64,000 nucleotides of DNA from Paranoxybacillus vitaminiphilus (lineage in GTDB: Bacteria > Bacillota > Bacilli > Bacillales > Anoxybacillaceae). Position numbers and translations under genes: made by a program. The DNA lies in the NCBI RefSeq assembly GCF_003259935.1, contig NZ_QLMH01000007.1:62001-126000 (forward strand), given 5' to 3'. The stretch's first letter is position 1. The number at the start of each line of letters is the position of its first letter. The notes beneath the pieces were generated by a model. The model searched no databases and had not been told where the DNA came from. It saw only the letters and a list, made by a program, of their open reading frames with translations. This document shows positions 10,035-17,841 of the stretch, one piece after another.

Positions 10035-10412
10035 ATGGAAAAATTAATCAAAAATAAGCATCATAACCCGACTATTGAGATAAGCTATGAGAAGAAAGAA
10101 AACTATACGAAAATCTATTTAAAAGGAAAGCTTGTATACGGAAATCAGCAGATGGCCAAAGATAAGCTTCGTGCTATATTTGAAGAAAACAAAAAAAGCA
10201 AACATTATGTGTTTGACATGAATGAGATGGAATTTATTGATAGTACAGGTTTAGCGCTGCTCATTTATTTTTTTAAAATGGTACAGCAACACGATGGCAC
10301 GATGACGTTAGTCGTCAATAATCCGGTTATTCAAAGGATCATTAAAATTGCTAAGCTCGATTTAGTTATGGCCATTGTAAAAGATGAAAAAGAGATAAAT
10401 GAGCAATGTTGA
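10035..10412 (+). CDS. STAS-domain anti-anti-sigma factor (RsbV-like antagonist)
   Basis: A 125-residue STAS protein. The phosphorylation loop is visible as EFIDSTGLALL near residues 66-76; the Ser of DSTGL is the residue normally phosphorylated by the RsbW-type kinase and dephosphorylated by the PP2C enzyme. A strong AAGGGGAG precedes the ATG. It is the last gene of the receptor-phosphatase-kinase-antagonist cluster and is followed by a strong hairpin. It is a little longer than RsbV (about 109 residues), with an extra charged N-terminal segment. Confidence 0.88.
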   Translation: MEKLIKNKHHNPTIEISYEKKENYTKIYLKGKLVYGNQQMAKDKLRAIFEENKKSKHYVFDMNEMEFIDSTGLALLIYFFKMVQQHDGTMTLVVNNPVIQRIIKIAKLDLVMAIVKDEKEINEQC

Positions 10413-10434
10413 AAGGAGCATTAGGCAAGCAATA

Positions 10435-10510
10435 AGAGGACTTTTTTCTTTGGAAAATTTTCTTTGGAAAATCTGCTTTCCAAGAAAGAAAGTCCTCTAG
10501 AATTTTTTCC
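10435..10510. terminator. Strong bidirectional terminator after the partner-switching cluster
   Basis: A long inverted repeat pairs AGAGGACTTTTTTCTTTGG (10435 on) with the complementary CCAAGAAAGAAAGTCCTCT ending at 10498, followed by a T-run. It separates the plus-strand STAS gene from the convergent XRE gene and can end transcription from either side. Confidence 0.85.
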
Positions 10511-10523
10511 GAGGCTGAACATT

Positions 10524-10901
10524 TCAGCTTTCCTTGTTCTGCGGCTTTTGCTTATCTTCTCCTTTAATAATTTCCCATATTTTTCGAAGCTGTTCGCGCT
10601 GTTCTTCAGGAGCTTCTTTCAGTTCTTTAAGAAATAAATCAAGTGAAGGATCGGCAGTTTTTTCAGGGGTGCTTTCCTTATCTCTTGTCCCATGTGGATT
10701 AGCGGTGCGCCCAAGGAGATAGTCGGCAGATACACCGTAATAATCAGCGAATTCTTTAATCATCTCAGGATCAGGGCTGCTTGCACCTGACTCATAGCGA
10801 TGGATTTGATATTTGGTAAGACCGAAAATTTTCCCGGCCCGCTCTTGGGTAAGGTTATGCTCTTCTCTTAATTTTTTCAAACGATGACCAAGTGTACTCA
10901 T
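10524..10901 (-). CDS. XRE-family transcriptional repressor
   Basis: A 125-residue regulator with an N-terminal XRE helix-turn-helix (about residues 5-62: LKKLREEHNLTQERAGKIFG, then YQIHRYESGASSPDPEMI and YYGVSADYLLGRT). A charged, Pro/Glu/Lys-rich C-terminal half follows. Size and layout resemble SinR/ImmR/PBSX Xre repressors of bacilli. It is divergent from a second small XRE gene, with four TTGC-type boxes between them, which fits a repressor/Cro-like switch. It could belong to a decayed prophage or integrative element, or be an ordinary chromosomal regulator. Confidence 0.82.
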   Translation of the reverse strand: MSTLGHRLKKLREEHNLTQERAGKIFGLTKYQIHRYESGASSPDPEMIKEFADYYGVSADYLLGRTANPHGTRDKESTPEKTADPSLDLFLKELKEAPEEQREQLRKIWEIIKGEDKQKPQNKES

Positions 10902-10945
10902 GATTCGCGTAACTCCCTCGTATTTCTAGAAAAATCATATCATAA

Positions 10946-11045
10946 TTGCTAAAAATGCAAAATAAAATTGCGAAAAATGAAAAAAAGTGTTTGACATTGC
11001 GAAAAATGAAATTTATAATCGAGGTAAAAGTTGTAAAAATTGCAA
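10946..11045. promoter_or_regulatory. Four operator-like boxes between divergent XRE genes
   Basis: Four related 15-bp boxes lie in the divergent gap. They are TTGCTAAAAATGCAA at 10946-10960, TTGCGAAAAATGAAA at 10968-10982 and again at 10997-11011, and TTGTAAAAATTGCAA at 11031-11045. The arms TTGC/GCAA are palindromic in the first box and partly so in the others. The third box overlaps the promoter spacer of the plus-strand gene, so a bound repressor would block it. Binding by either XRE protein is inference. Confidence 0.65.
10991..11019 (+). promoter_or_regulatory. Consensus sigma-A promoter for the small XRE gene
   Basis: TTGACA at 10991-10996 and TATAAT at 11014-11019 are separated by exactly 17 bp, a perfect housekeeping promoter. 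A perfect promoter covered by repeated operator boxes suggests tight repression. Confidence 0.85.
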
Positions 11046-11063
11046 CAAAGAGGTGAAATAGTG

Positions 11064-11288
11064 GTGAAAGTAAATCTCGCTCAAGTAAGAAAACTTAGAA
11101 AAGACAAAGGATTATCACAAGAAGATGTCGCAAAAATGCTGGGGTTTAATACGGTCTATCCTTATCACCGGAAAGAAAGCGGTCAACAATCGTTTACGGC
11201 AGAGGAACTTATGAAATTAGCCCAAATGTATAAAGTATCTTATGAAAATTTTTTTATTTTTGATATTGCAGAAAATGAAACAGATTAA
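11064..11288 (+). CDS. Small XRE-family helix-turn-helix protein (Cro-like)
   Basis: A regulator of about 74 residues that is essentially one XRE helix-turn-helix domain (LAQVRKLRKDKGLSQEDVAK, then SGQQSFTAEELMKLAQMYKV). The start is placed at GTG 11064, eight bases after AGGTG; GTG 11061 is equally in frame, and the TTG at 11040 has no binding site. The segment NTVYPYHRKESG is atypical for helix 3 of the family and may alter DNA recognition. It is divergent from the larger XRE gene and driven by a consensus promoter. Confidence 0.75.
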   Translation: MKVNLAQVRKLRKDKGLSQEDVAKMLGFNTVYPYHRKESGQQSFTAEELMKLAQMYKVSYENFFIFDIAENETD

Positions 11289-11369
11289 GAAAGGGATGGC
11301 TTAGAGAGGTAAGCAGATAACCTTATTTATATCATTTTAGACAAGTACATAAAGAGAATTTCAGGAAAA

Positions 11370-11526
11370 GTTAGAAGAATGGAAAGAGGTTTGTTTCGAA
11401 GCAATAAAGGGATGTTCATCAACGCGGATGTTAATGGCGCGTATCAGCTCGTGAAGAAAGTATCTCCGGACGCTTTTGCGAATGGAGTAGAGGGGGTTGC
11501 ACCCTGTTAAGCTGAATGTATCTTAG
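11370..11526 (+). pseudogene. tnpB: Remnant of an IS605-type TnpB/OrfB C-terminus
   Basis: In one frame the bases read RGLFRSNKGMFINADVNGAY and then QLVKKVSPDAFANGVEGV. This is the C-terminal zinc-finger/RuvC-III end of TnpB, including the conserved INADVNGAY. Near 11509 the frame shifts and the usual ending HPVKLNV continues in another frame to a TAG at about 11524. The N-terminal 300 or so residues of TnpB are absent upstream. It is a dead fragment of an insertion element. The rest of the 11289-11611 gap shows no gene. Confidence 0.8.
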
Positions 11527-11626
11527 CAAAGGATAATATTAATAAAAACATTATTCATAACCTAAATCGATATCTGTATTTGTTGACACGCAGCAACGGA
11601 AAATATGGGGCTTGAACGAAGGTGAT

Positions 11627-12763
11627 ATGGTGAAGTATGTAATATCACAGATTGAACAAGAGCTGGAACGAAAAGAAATTTCCAAGTTTTATTTAGCCCG
11701 GATGTTGAATCTTACGGTAGCATGTATTAATGAATGCTTTCGCGGCACAAGAAAATTTCATTTTCGCGATTTTTTGCGCATCGTTCATCTTTTATTTGAT
11801 GATAAAAGGCAGCAGCATCGATTGATTGCGGAGTATTGTTTAAGCTCTGAAAATAAAGAGGATGTTAGGGAAGCGATGGAATGGGCTTCAAATAATGGAT
11901 TTTATGAACTGTTATTTCGCTTAATCGATATATATCCAAGTAATTTTAGTGACTTATATTCTCTCTTGTTAAAACGTAATCAAGGTCAATTATCTCCTAT
12001 TCAATTTTACAATGAGTTAGAAATGATTAAGTTTAAAATGGGAAAAGAGATTGAGATACCGGAAACTCAAGTTTTAATAAAAATTTTATCAATGTATAGC
12101 TTTCTTGATTTACACTCTTATTCATTGATTTTGCCCATTGCCGATCATGCTTTAAATCTATCGAAACAAATAATGAATTACTATATAAGAGAATCGTATA
12201 TGATGCGAATAAAAGAAATCATGGCAATTCACTATATGAAACAGCTGCAGCTGGAAAACGCCGTTCGAATCGCAAGAGAAATAATAAACATATCAAACTT
12301 CGATAATTTTCCGTTATCAGTGAATTTTATGTTATGTTTGTTAGCTGAAATGTATGTTTACAGTGATTATCATAAAAGCATTTATTATATTGAGAAAGCG
12401 ATCGAACATTTCAATCGCTTAGAACTGTCAGAGAACTTTATGAATCGTAAACATATGCTTTTGGCGGTACATGATTTTATAAAAATAACGAATGGAGTAT
12501 ATCAAAATCTATATTTGCTGGGGGAAACGGAGCAGGCCTATTATCTATCTGTGCAGCCGGATAAAGAATCTAAGGAAAGAGCGTTATAATATATTTTAGA
12601 AGAAATAGCAAAAGAAAAAGGTAAACTTTCTCCGTTTCAAATTTATTTTAAGGCGCTTGCCTCAAACGATATACGATTGATGAAATTTGCAGAAGAAGAG
12701 TTTTTGAAAAGCGGGGATTTATTTCATGCTCAATTGCCAAGAAAATATTTAACATGGTTCTGA
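11627..12763 (+). pseudogene. AimR-like peptide-pheromone receptor gene interrupted by one in-frame stop
   Basis: The first part (to 12586) encodes an N-terminal helix-turn-helix (LERKEISKFYLARMLNLT) followed by TPR-like helices. It has hallmarks of the AimR family of phage lysis-lysogeny receptors: AEYCLSSENKEDVREAMEWA, LYSLLLKR, then repeated helical hairpins. At 12587 a TAA interrupts it, yet the same frame continues without another stop as YILEEIAKEKGKLSPFQIYF and on to DLFHAQLPRKYLTWF, ending with TGA at 12761. Read through, the product is about 378 residues, the usual AimR length. No intact AimP-type signal-peptide gene follows. No phage structural genes are near. Assignment to AimR is by sequence recollection and architecture; a Rap/PlcR-type (RRNPP) relative is the alternative. 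Confidence 0.65.
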
Positions 12764-13015
12764 AAAAGTTTTTCGCAACACATGGAAACATATGTTAAAA
12801 GCTGACATATATTAAAATGATTCAATGTAAGCGCTTCTTTTGTTAAATTTAGTTGGCATCACTCATCATTTACAACTGCTTCTATGCTTTAAATAAAGAT
12901 AAGTTATTTTTAAATATTATATTAATACAATTAACAAAAAAATACATTGTTTTATAACAGTATTTGCTTTATAATTCGAAATAACTAAAAAATTTCAACA
13001 AAGGAGAGGGCTTAT
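12764..13015 (+). other. Intergenic region downstream of the AimR-like gene
   Basis: In AimR systems the pheromone gene aimP follows directly. Here the short ATG frames (ending after 7-9 codons) encode no secretion signal and no xxxxGA-type C-terminus. The second half carries the promoter of the next gene. Confidence 0.5.
12947..12975 (+). promoter_or_regulatory. Sigma-A promoter of the symporter gene
   Basis: TTGTTT at 12947-12952 and TATAAT at 12970-12975 are 17 bp apart and lie about 40 bp before the start codon. Confidence 0.65.
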
Positions 13016-14470
13016 TTGGAGCAGTTTGTAAACAGCTTGAATGAGATTCTGTGGAGCCCGGTGATGATTTATCTTTGTCTCGGTGTCGGGCTGCTTTTTT
13101 CGCTTATGACACGCTTTTTGCAAGTCAGGCATTTAAAAGATATGATTACGCTCATGTTTCAAGGAAAAAGCTCCGATGCCGGGGTATCTTCTTTCCAAGC
13201 GCTATCCCTTGCGCTTTCCGGCCGTGTAGGAACAGGCAACATCGCTGGAACGGCAACAGCTATTGCTTTTGGCGGACCGGGCGCTGTTTTTTGGATGTGG
13301 GCGATTGCCTTTATCGGGGCGGCAAGCGCCTTTGTTGAATCGACGCTCGCACAAATTTATAAAGTGAAGCAGGAAGGTCAATACCGCGGGGGACCTGCTT
13401 ATTATATTGAAAAAGGAACAGGATGGAAATGGTATGCTGTCTTGTTTGCGTTATCCGCCATTCTGGCGGTTGGTTTATTAATGCCTGGCATTCAATCGAA
13501 TTCGATTGCAGCAGGCTTAGAAAATGCATTTGGCATGAGCCCGACTGTTACAGGAATTATTTTAGTTATTTTATTGGCTAGCATTATTTTCGGCGGGGTA
13601 AAGCGGATTGCGATTGTGGCGCAATATGTTGTTCCTTTTATGGCGCTTGGATATATTCTTTTATCCATTATCATTATTGTGATGAACATTACGGAATTGC
13701 CACATGTTTTTGCGCTTATTTTCAAAAGTGCTTTTGGCTTGGATTCTGCATTTGGCGGTATTGTTGGCATGGCGATTTCGTGGGGAGTAAAGCGGGGAAT
13801 TTACTCGAACGAAGCAGGCCAAGGTACTGGTGCTCATGCCGCCGCAGCTGCTGAAGTGTCTCACCCAGCTAAACAAGGATTAGTGCAGGCATTCTCGATT
13901 TATGTGGATACATTGCTCGTTTGTTCGGCAACAGCATTCATGATTTTGTTTACGGGAATGTATAACACTCAGGCGCCGGACGGCTCTTATATTGTGAACA
14001 ACTTAGGCGATGTCGAGCCCGGACCTTCCTATACACAAGCGGCCATTGAGACCGTTTTACCTGGTTTTGGAGCCGGTTTTGTGGCTGTTGCATTATTTTT
14101 CTTTGCGTTCACAACGATTATGGCCTATTACTATATTGCAGAAACGAATATTGCTTATTTAACACGCGGAAGATACAGCAAATGGGCAACGTTTGCTTTA
14201 AAAATCGTGATGCTCGGCGCCACATTCTACGGGGCTGTAAAAACAGCCAGCCTTGCATGGGCATTAGGTGATGTCGGTTTAGGGATCATGGTTTGGTTAA
14301 ATGTGATTGCGATTGTCATTCTTGCTAAACCGGCGCTAAAAGCGTTAAAAGATTACGAGGAACAGAAAAAACAGGGGCTTGATCCGGTATTTGACCCTGT
14401 GAAACTCGGTATTAAAAATGCCGACTACTGGGTAAACGAGTTTAAGAAAGATAAAGAACAGGTTTCTTAA
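13016..14470 (+). CDS. Alanine/glycine:sodium symporter (AGCS family)
   Basis: A 484-residue inner-membrane transporter of the alanine or glycine:cation symporter family, like Bacillus AlsT. It has about ten or eleven hydrophobic helices. The family signature is visible in the first third (FQALSLALSGRVGTGNIAGTATAIAFGGPGAVFWMW, in segments) with the GTGNIAG loop, and GIYSNEAGQGTGAHAAAAA later on, the substrate- and sodium-binding region. The TTG start follows AAAGGAGAGG. It would import a small amino acid (Ala, Gly, or Gln in some AlsT proteins) with sodium. It stands alone between its own promoter and terminator. Confidence 0.93.
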   Translation: MEQFVNSLNEILWSPVMIYLCLGVGLLFSLMTRFLQVRHLKDMITLMFQGKSSDAGVSSFQALSLALSGRVGTGNIAGTATAIAFGGPGAVFWMWAIAFIGAASAFVESTLAQIYKVKQEGQYRGGPAYYIEKGTGWKWYAVLFALSAILAVGLLMPGIQSNSIAAGLENAFGMSPTVTGIILVILLASIIFGGVKRIAIVAQYVVPFMALGYILLSIIIIVMNITELPHVFALIFKSAFGLDSAFGGIVGMAISWGVKRGIYSNEAGQGTGAHAAAAAEVSHPAKQGLVQAFSIYVDTLLVCSATAFMILFTGMYNTQAPDGSYIVNNLGDVEPGPSYTQAAIETVLPGFGAGFVAVALFFFAFTTIMAYYYIAETNIAYLTRGRYSKWATFALKIVMLGATFYGAVKTASLAWALGDVGLGIMVWLNVIAIVILAKPALKALKDYEEQKKQGLDPVFDPVKLGIKNADYWVNEFKKDKEQVS

Positions 14471-14486
14471 TGTTTCATAGATTGTT

Positions 14487-14523
14487 AAGCAGGAGCCGAT
14501 TAAAGGTTCCTGCTTTTTTATTT
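14487..14523 (+). terminator. Terminator after the symporter gene
   Basis: AAGCAGGA pairs with TCCTGCTT around a short loop and is followed by a T-run, 17 bp after the stop codon. Confidence 0.88.
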
Positions 14524-14543
14524 AATTTTTTTCCTTAACAAAA

Positions 14544-14604
14544 TTGTCAAACTATAGATAACGTTTTAAGATTAATTTCCATTAAGATGATTGTTAGAAC
14601 AATC
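14544..14604 (+). promoter_or_regulatory. Promoter and palindromic operator candidate for nos
   Basis: TTGTCA (14544-14549) and TAAGAT (14567-14572), 17 bp apart, form a likely sigma-A promoter. A perfect palindrome, GATTGTTAGAACAATC, lies at 14589-14604, downstream of the -10 and 19 bp before the start codon, a typical place for a repressor to bind. No regulator gene is adjacent; the binding protein is unknown. Confidence 0.55.
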
Positions 14605-14623
14605 TTGACAGAATTGAGGGGAT

Positions 14624-15727
14624 ATGTTGAACAGCAGGGAACAATTGTGGAAGGAAGCGGAAATATTTATCAGGAATTGCTATAACGAGTTAGGCAAAAG
14701 TGCTGCAGAGATTGAACGGAGATTGCGAGAAATAAAAAAAGAAATTGCAGCGACCGGTTTTTACAAGCATTCTTACGAAGAATTAGAGCACGGGGCAAGA
14801 ATGGCCTGGCGCAACAGCAACCGCTGCATCGGCCGGTTATTTTGGCAGACATTGCACGTCTTTGATGCCAGACATTTAGAGACGGAGGAAGAAATTTTCG
14901 AAAGTTTACTGCAGCATATTGAGTTTGCCACGAATAAAGGGAAAATACGTCCGGCCATTACGGTGTTTAAACCGGTGGAGAATGGTGTAGAGAACGTGCG
15001 GATTTGGAATCATCAGCTCATTCGCTATGCGGGGTATGAAGCGGAGCACGGGGTGATCGGCGACTCTTCTTCGATTTCTTTTACGAAAGCGTGCGAACAG
15101 ATGGGATGGAAAGGAGAAAGAACGCATTTTGATATTTTGCCTTTAGTGATTCAAGTAAAGGGGAAGGAGCCGAAATGGTTTGAAATTCCGAAAGAGCTGA
15201 TTTTAGAAGTGCCAATTGAACATCCTCAGTTTTCGTGGTTTCAAGATTTACAGTTAAAATGGTATGCTGTTCCGATTATTTCTGATATGTGTTTAGAAAT
15301 TGGCGGCATTCGTTATACAGCAGCCCCTTTTAACGGCTGGTATATGGAAACAGAAATTGGGGCGCGAAACTTTGCCGATGATTATCGGTACAATATGCTT
15401 CCGAAAATCGCCTCCTGCATGGGATTAGACATGAGTACAAACGCAACGCTTTGGAAAGATAAAGCGTTAATAGAATTAAATATTGCTGTGCTTCACTCTT
15501 ATAAAAAAGCAGGTGTCAGCATTGTCGATCATCATACGGCAGCACAGCAATTTAAGCTGTTTGAACAAAAAGAGCAGCAGGCTTGCCGTCATGTAACAGG
15601 GGACTGGACATGGCTCATACCTCCTGTTTCTCCGGCGACTACTCACATTTTCCATAAAAATTATGACAACATAACGGTTACACCGAATTATTTTTATCAG
15701 GAGCGGCCTTATGAAAAAATGAAGTAA
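14624..15727 (+). CDS. nos: Nitric oxide synthase oxygenase
   Basis: A 367-residue bacterial nitric oxide synthase consisting of the oxygenase domain only, the normal bacterial form. It oxidises L-arginine to citrulline and NO using haem and a pterin, with electrons from general flavodoxin-type reductases. The haem-ligating Cys lies in [11 protein letters not shown] near residue 68. The substrate-site Trp/Glu region is seen as [15 protein letters not shown] near 240-255. Length and domain content match Bacillus and Geobacillus stearothermophilus enzymes. The start is ATG 14624 or TTG 14627 behind GAGGGG. In bacilli NO protects against oxidative stress and antibiotics. It is monocistronic. Confidence 0.96.
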   Translation: MLNSREQLWKEAEIFIRNCYNELGKSAAEIERRLREIKKEIAATGFYKHSYEELEHGARMAWRNSNRCIGRLFWQTLHVFDARHLETEEEIFESLLQHIEFATNKGKIRPAITVFKPVENGVENVRIWNHQLIRYAGYEAEHGVIGDSSSISFTKACEQMGWKGERTHFDILPLVIQVKGKEPKWFEIPKELILEVPIEHPQFSWFQDLQLKWYAVPIISDMCLEIGGIRYTAAPFNGWYMETEIGARNFADDYRYNMLPKIASCMGLDMSTNATLWKDKALIELNIAVLHSYKKAGVSIVDHHTAAQQFKLFEQKEQQACRHVTGDWTWLIPPVSPATTHIFHKNYDNITVTPNYFYQERPYEKMK

Positions 15728-15735
15728 ATGATTAG

Positions 15736-15766
15736 AAAAGCGATGCCTAACAGGTGTCGCTTTTTT
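15736..15766 (+). terminator. Terminator after nos
   Basis: AAAAGCGATGCC and GGTGTCGCTTTTTT form an imperfect stem followed by the T-run, 8 bp after the stop codon. Confidence 0.75.
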
Positions 15767-15851
15767 AAAGGAAACGGCGGCAAACATGCTTTGGAAAATA
15801 GAATCGGTCTTATCAAATGATTGAACGAGCTAACGTGAAACCGTTAAAATG

Positions 15852-15908
15852 AATCTCTCCCACCTACACTTTGCTTAGAGGGGAGACTTCTCGGGGAACA
15901 TGTTAAAT
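15852..15908. repeat. IS200/IS605-type end-like repeat, copy 2 (inverted)
   Basis: TCTCCCACCT and AGAGGGGAGA form a stem-loop, followed by GACTTCTCGGGGAACATGTT. This is the reverse complement of the core at 5791-5843. The two copies face each other about 10 kb apart, with the TnpB fragment between them. It may be a solo end of a lost element. The same 300-bp gap carries the promoter region of malL and a CcpA/LacI-type half-match near GGAAACGGTTGC (15923-15934). Confidence 0.45.
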
Positions 15909-16029
15909 TTTTGTTCATTTACGGAAACGGTTGCTATTTTAACATATATTAATGATATTATAAGGAAGAAAACGGTCAGGCTTATCGCTTTGCTAAGTAT
16001 ATGATATATGGTATAGGAGTGTGACAAAC

Positions 16030-17712
16030 ATGAAAAAGCAATGGTGGAAAGAATCGGTCGTTTATCAAATTTATCCGCGCAGCTTTAAAGACTCAAACGG
16101 AGACGGAATTGGCGATATTCAAGGAATTATTTCCAAGCTGGATTACTTAAAAGATTTAGGAATAGATGTCATTTGGCTTTCTCCTGTTTATAAATCCCCG
16201 AACGATGATAATGGTTATGATATAAGTGATTATCGCGATATTATGGATGAATTTGGAACGATGGCAGATTGGGAAGAACTGCTTGCGGAAATACATAAAC
16301 GCGGCATGAAGCTCATGATGGACCTTGTTGTGAATCATACGTCTGATGAGCATCCGTGGTTTATTGAATCAAGAAAATCAAAAGATAACCCATATCGCGA
16401 CTACTACATTTGGCGCCCGGGAAAAGAGGGGAAAGAGCCGAATAACTGGGAGTCATGTTTTAGCGGTTCGGCTTGGGAGTACGATGAGACAACGGGAGAA
16501 TACTATTTGCATTTATTTAGCAAAAAGCAGCCTGACTTAAACTGGGAAAATCCAAAGGTCCGCCAAGAAGTGTACGATATGATGAAGTTTTGGCTTGATA
16601 AAGGAATCGATGGATTCCGGATGGATGTGATTAACTTTATTTCTAAGGTGCCTGGTCTTCCGGACGCTCCTAATCCGGAAGGGAAAAAATATGTGTCAGG
16701 AAGCCGATTTTTTATGAATGGTCCGCGCATTCATGAATTTTTGCAGGAAATGAATCGAGAAGTGCTGTCAAAGTATGATGTCATGACGGTAGGAGAGATG
16801 CCGGGAGTGACCGTAGAGGAGGCAAAGCTTTATACAGGGGAAGATCGCAACGAAGTAAACATGGTGTTCCAGTTTGAGCACGTTGATCTTGATTCGGGAC
16901 CGAATGGAAAGTGGGATTTACGTCCGCTGAAGCTGAGAGATTTAAAGGAAAGTTTTACAAAATGGCAAAAAGGTTTAGAAGGCGTTGGCTGGAATAGTCT
17001 ATATTTAAACAACCATGACCAGCCGCGGATGGTTTCCCGGTTTGGAAATGATCAAGAGTATCGCGTAGAGTCAGCGAAAATGCTGGCAACATTTTTGCAT
17101 ATGCTGCAAGGAACCCCTTACATTTATCAGGGCGAAGAAATTGGGATGACGAACGTTCGCTTTGATTCGATTGATGATTACAAAGATATCGAAACATTAA
17201 ATATGTATCGCGAAAAAGTCATGGAAAACGATGAAGATCCGCAAAAAGTAATGGAAGCGATTTATGCGAAAGGCCGTGATAATGCGCGTACGCCGTTTCA
17301 ATGGGATGACAGTGAAAATGCCGGTTTTACGACAGGAACACCGTGGATGAAAGTCAATCCAAATTATAAAGAAATTAACGCCAAGAAGGCCGTTGAAGAC
17401 CCTAATTCGATTTATCACTACTATCGCAAACTGATTCAATTGCGCAAACAATATCCGATTGTTGTGTATGGCAGTTATGACATCATCTTGCCGGAGCATG
17501 AACAAATTTATGCGTACACAAGAACCCATAAAAATGAAAAATTGCTTGTGATTTTAAACTTCTCCGCTGATCAGCCGATATTTGAGCTGCCGAAAGAGAT
17601 TACATTTACAACGAAAGAGCTGTTAATCAGCAATTATGATGTGAATGGAGAAGAAGCAATCGAAATATTTACGCTAAAGCCGTATGAAGCGAGAGTATAT
17701 TTGTTAAAATAG
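16030..17712 (+). CDS. malL: Oligo-1,6-glucosidase / alpha-glucosidase (GH13)
   Basis: A 560-residue cytoplasmic GH13 enzyme that hydrolyses alpha-1,6 or alpha-1,4 bonds of isomalto- or malto-oligosaccharides. All catalytic landmarks are present: DLVVNHTSDEH near 100, the nucleophile Asp in GFRMDVINF near 199, the acid Glu in TVGEMPG near 256, and the transition-state Asp in NNHDQPR near 329. Length and sequence are very close to enzymes of thermophilic bacilli. The ATG at 16030 follows AGGAGTG at nine bases; a GTG at 16021 is in frame but overlaps that site. It is a single-gene unit ending in a strong terminator, without sugar-transport genes beside it. Confidence 0.95.
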   Translation: MKKQWWKESVVYQIYPRSFKDSNGDGIGDIQGIISKLDYLKDLGIDVIWLSPVYKSPNDDNGYDISDYRDIMDEFGTMADWEELLAEIHKRGMKLMMDLVVNHTSDEHPWFIESRKSKDNPYRDYYIWRPGKEGKEPNNWESCFSGSAWEYDETTGEYYLHLFSKKQPDLNWENPKVRQEVYDMMKFWLDKGIDGFRMDVINFISKVPGLPDAPNPEGKKYVSGSRFFMNGPRIHEFLQEMNREVLSKYDVMTVGEMPGVTVEEAKLYTGEDRNEVNMVFQFEHVDLDSGPNGKWDLRPLKLRDLKESFTKWQKGLEGVGWNSLYLNNHDQPRMVSRFGNDQEYRVESAKMLATFLHMLQGTPYIYQGEEIGMTNVRFDSIDDYKDIETLNMYREKVMENDEDPQKVMEAIYAKGRDNARTPFQWDDSENAGFTTGTPWMKVNPNYKEINAKKAVEDPNSIYHYYRKLIQLRKQYPIVVYGSYDIILPEHEQIYAYTRTHKNEKLLVILNFSADQPIFELPKEITFTTKELLISNYDVNGEEAIEIFTLKPYEARVYLLK

Positions 17713-17717
17713 CCTCG

Positions 17718-17771
17718 GAAAATCCCCTGACGATTCGCGAAAAAATGGCGGATCAGCAGGGGGTTTTTACT
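17718..17771 (+). terminator. Terminator after malL
   Basis: A long stem AAATCCCCTG...CAGGGGGTTTTT with an inner paired segment (GATTCGC/GGCGGATC, imperfect) and a T-run. Confidence 0.85.
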
Positions 17772-17841
17772 TTTTGTAGACAGCATCATATTTCGTTTTT
17801 CAGGTCCATATATTGAAATAAAAAACTAGGAGAAGATAACA

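Noticed and set aside
12764-12900. Short frames after the AimR-like gene as aimP
   Set aside because: They end after 7-9 codons or lack a start, signal sequence and a fitting C-terminal hexapeptide.
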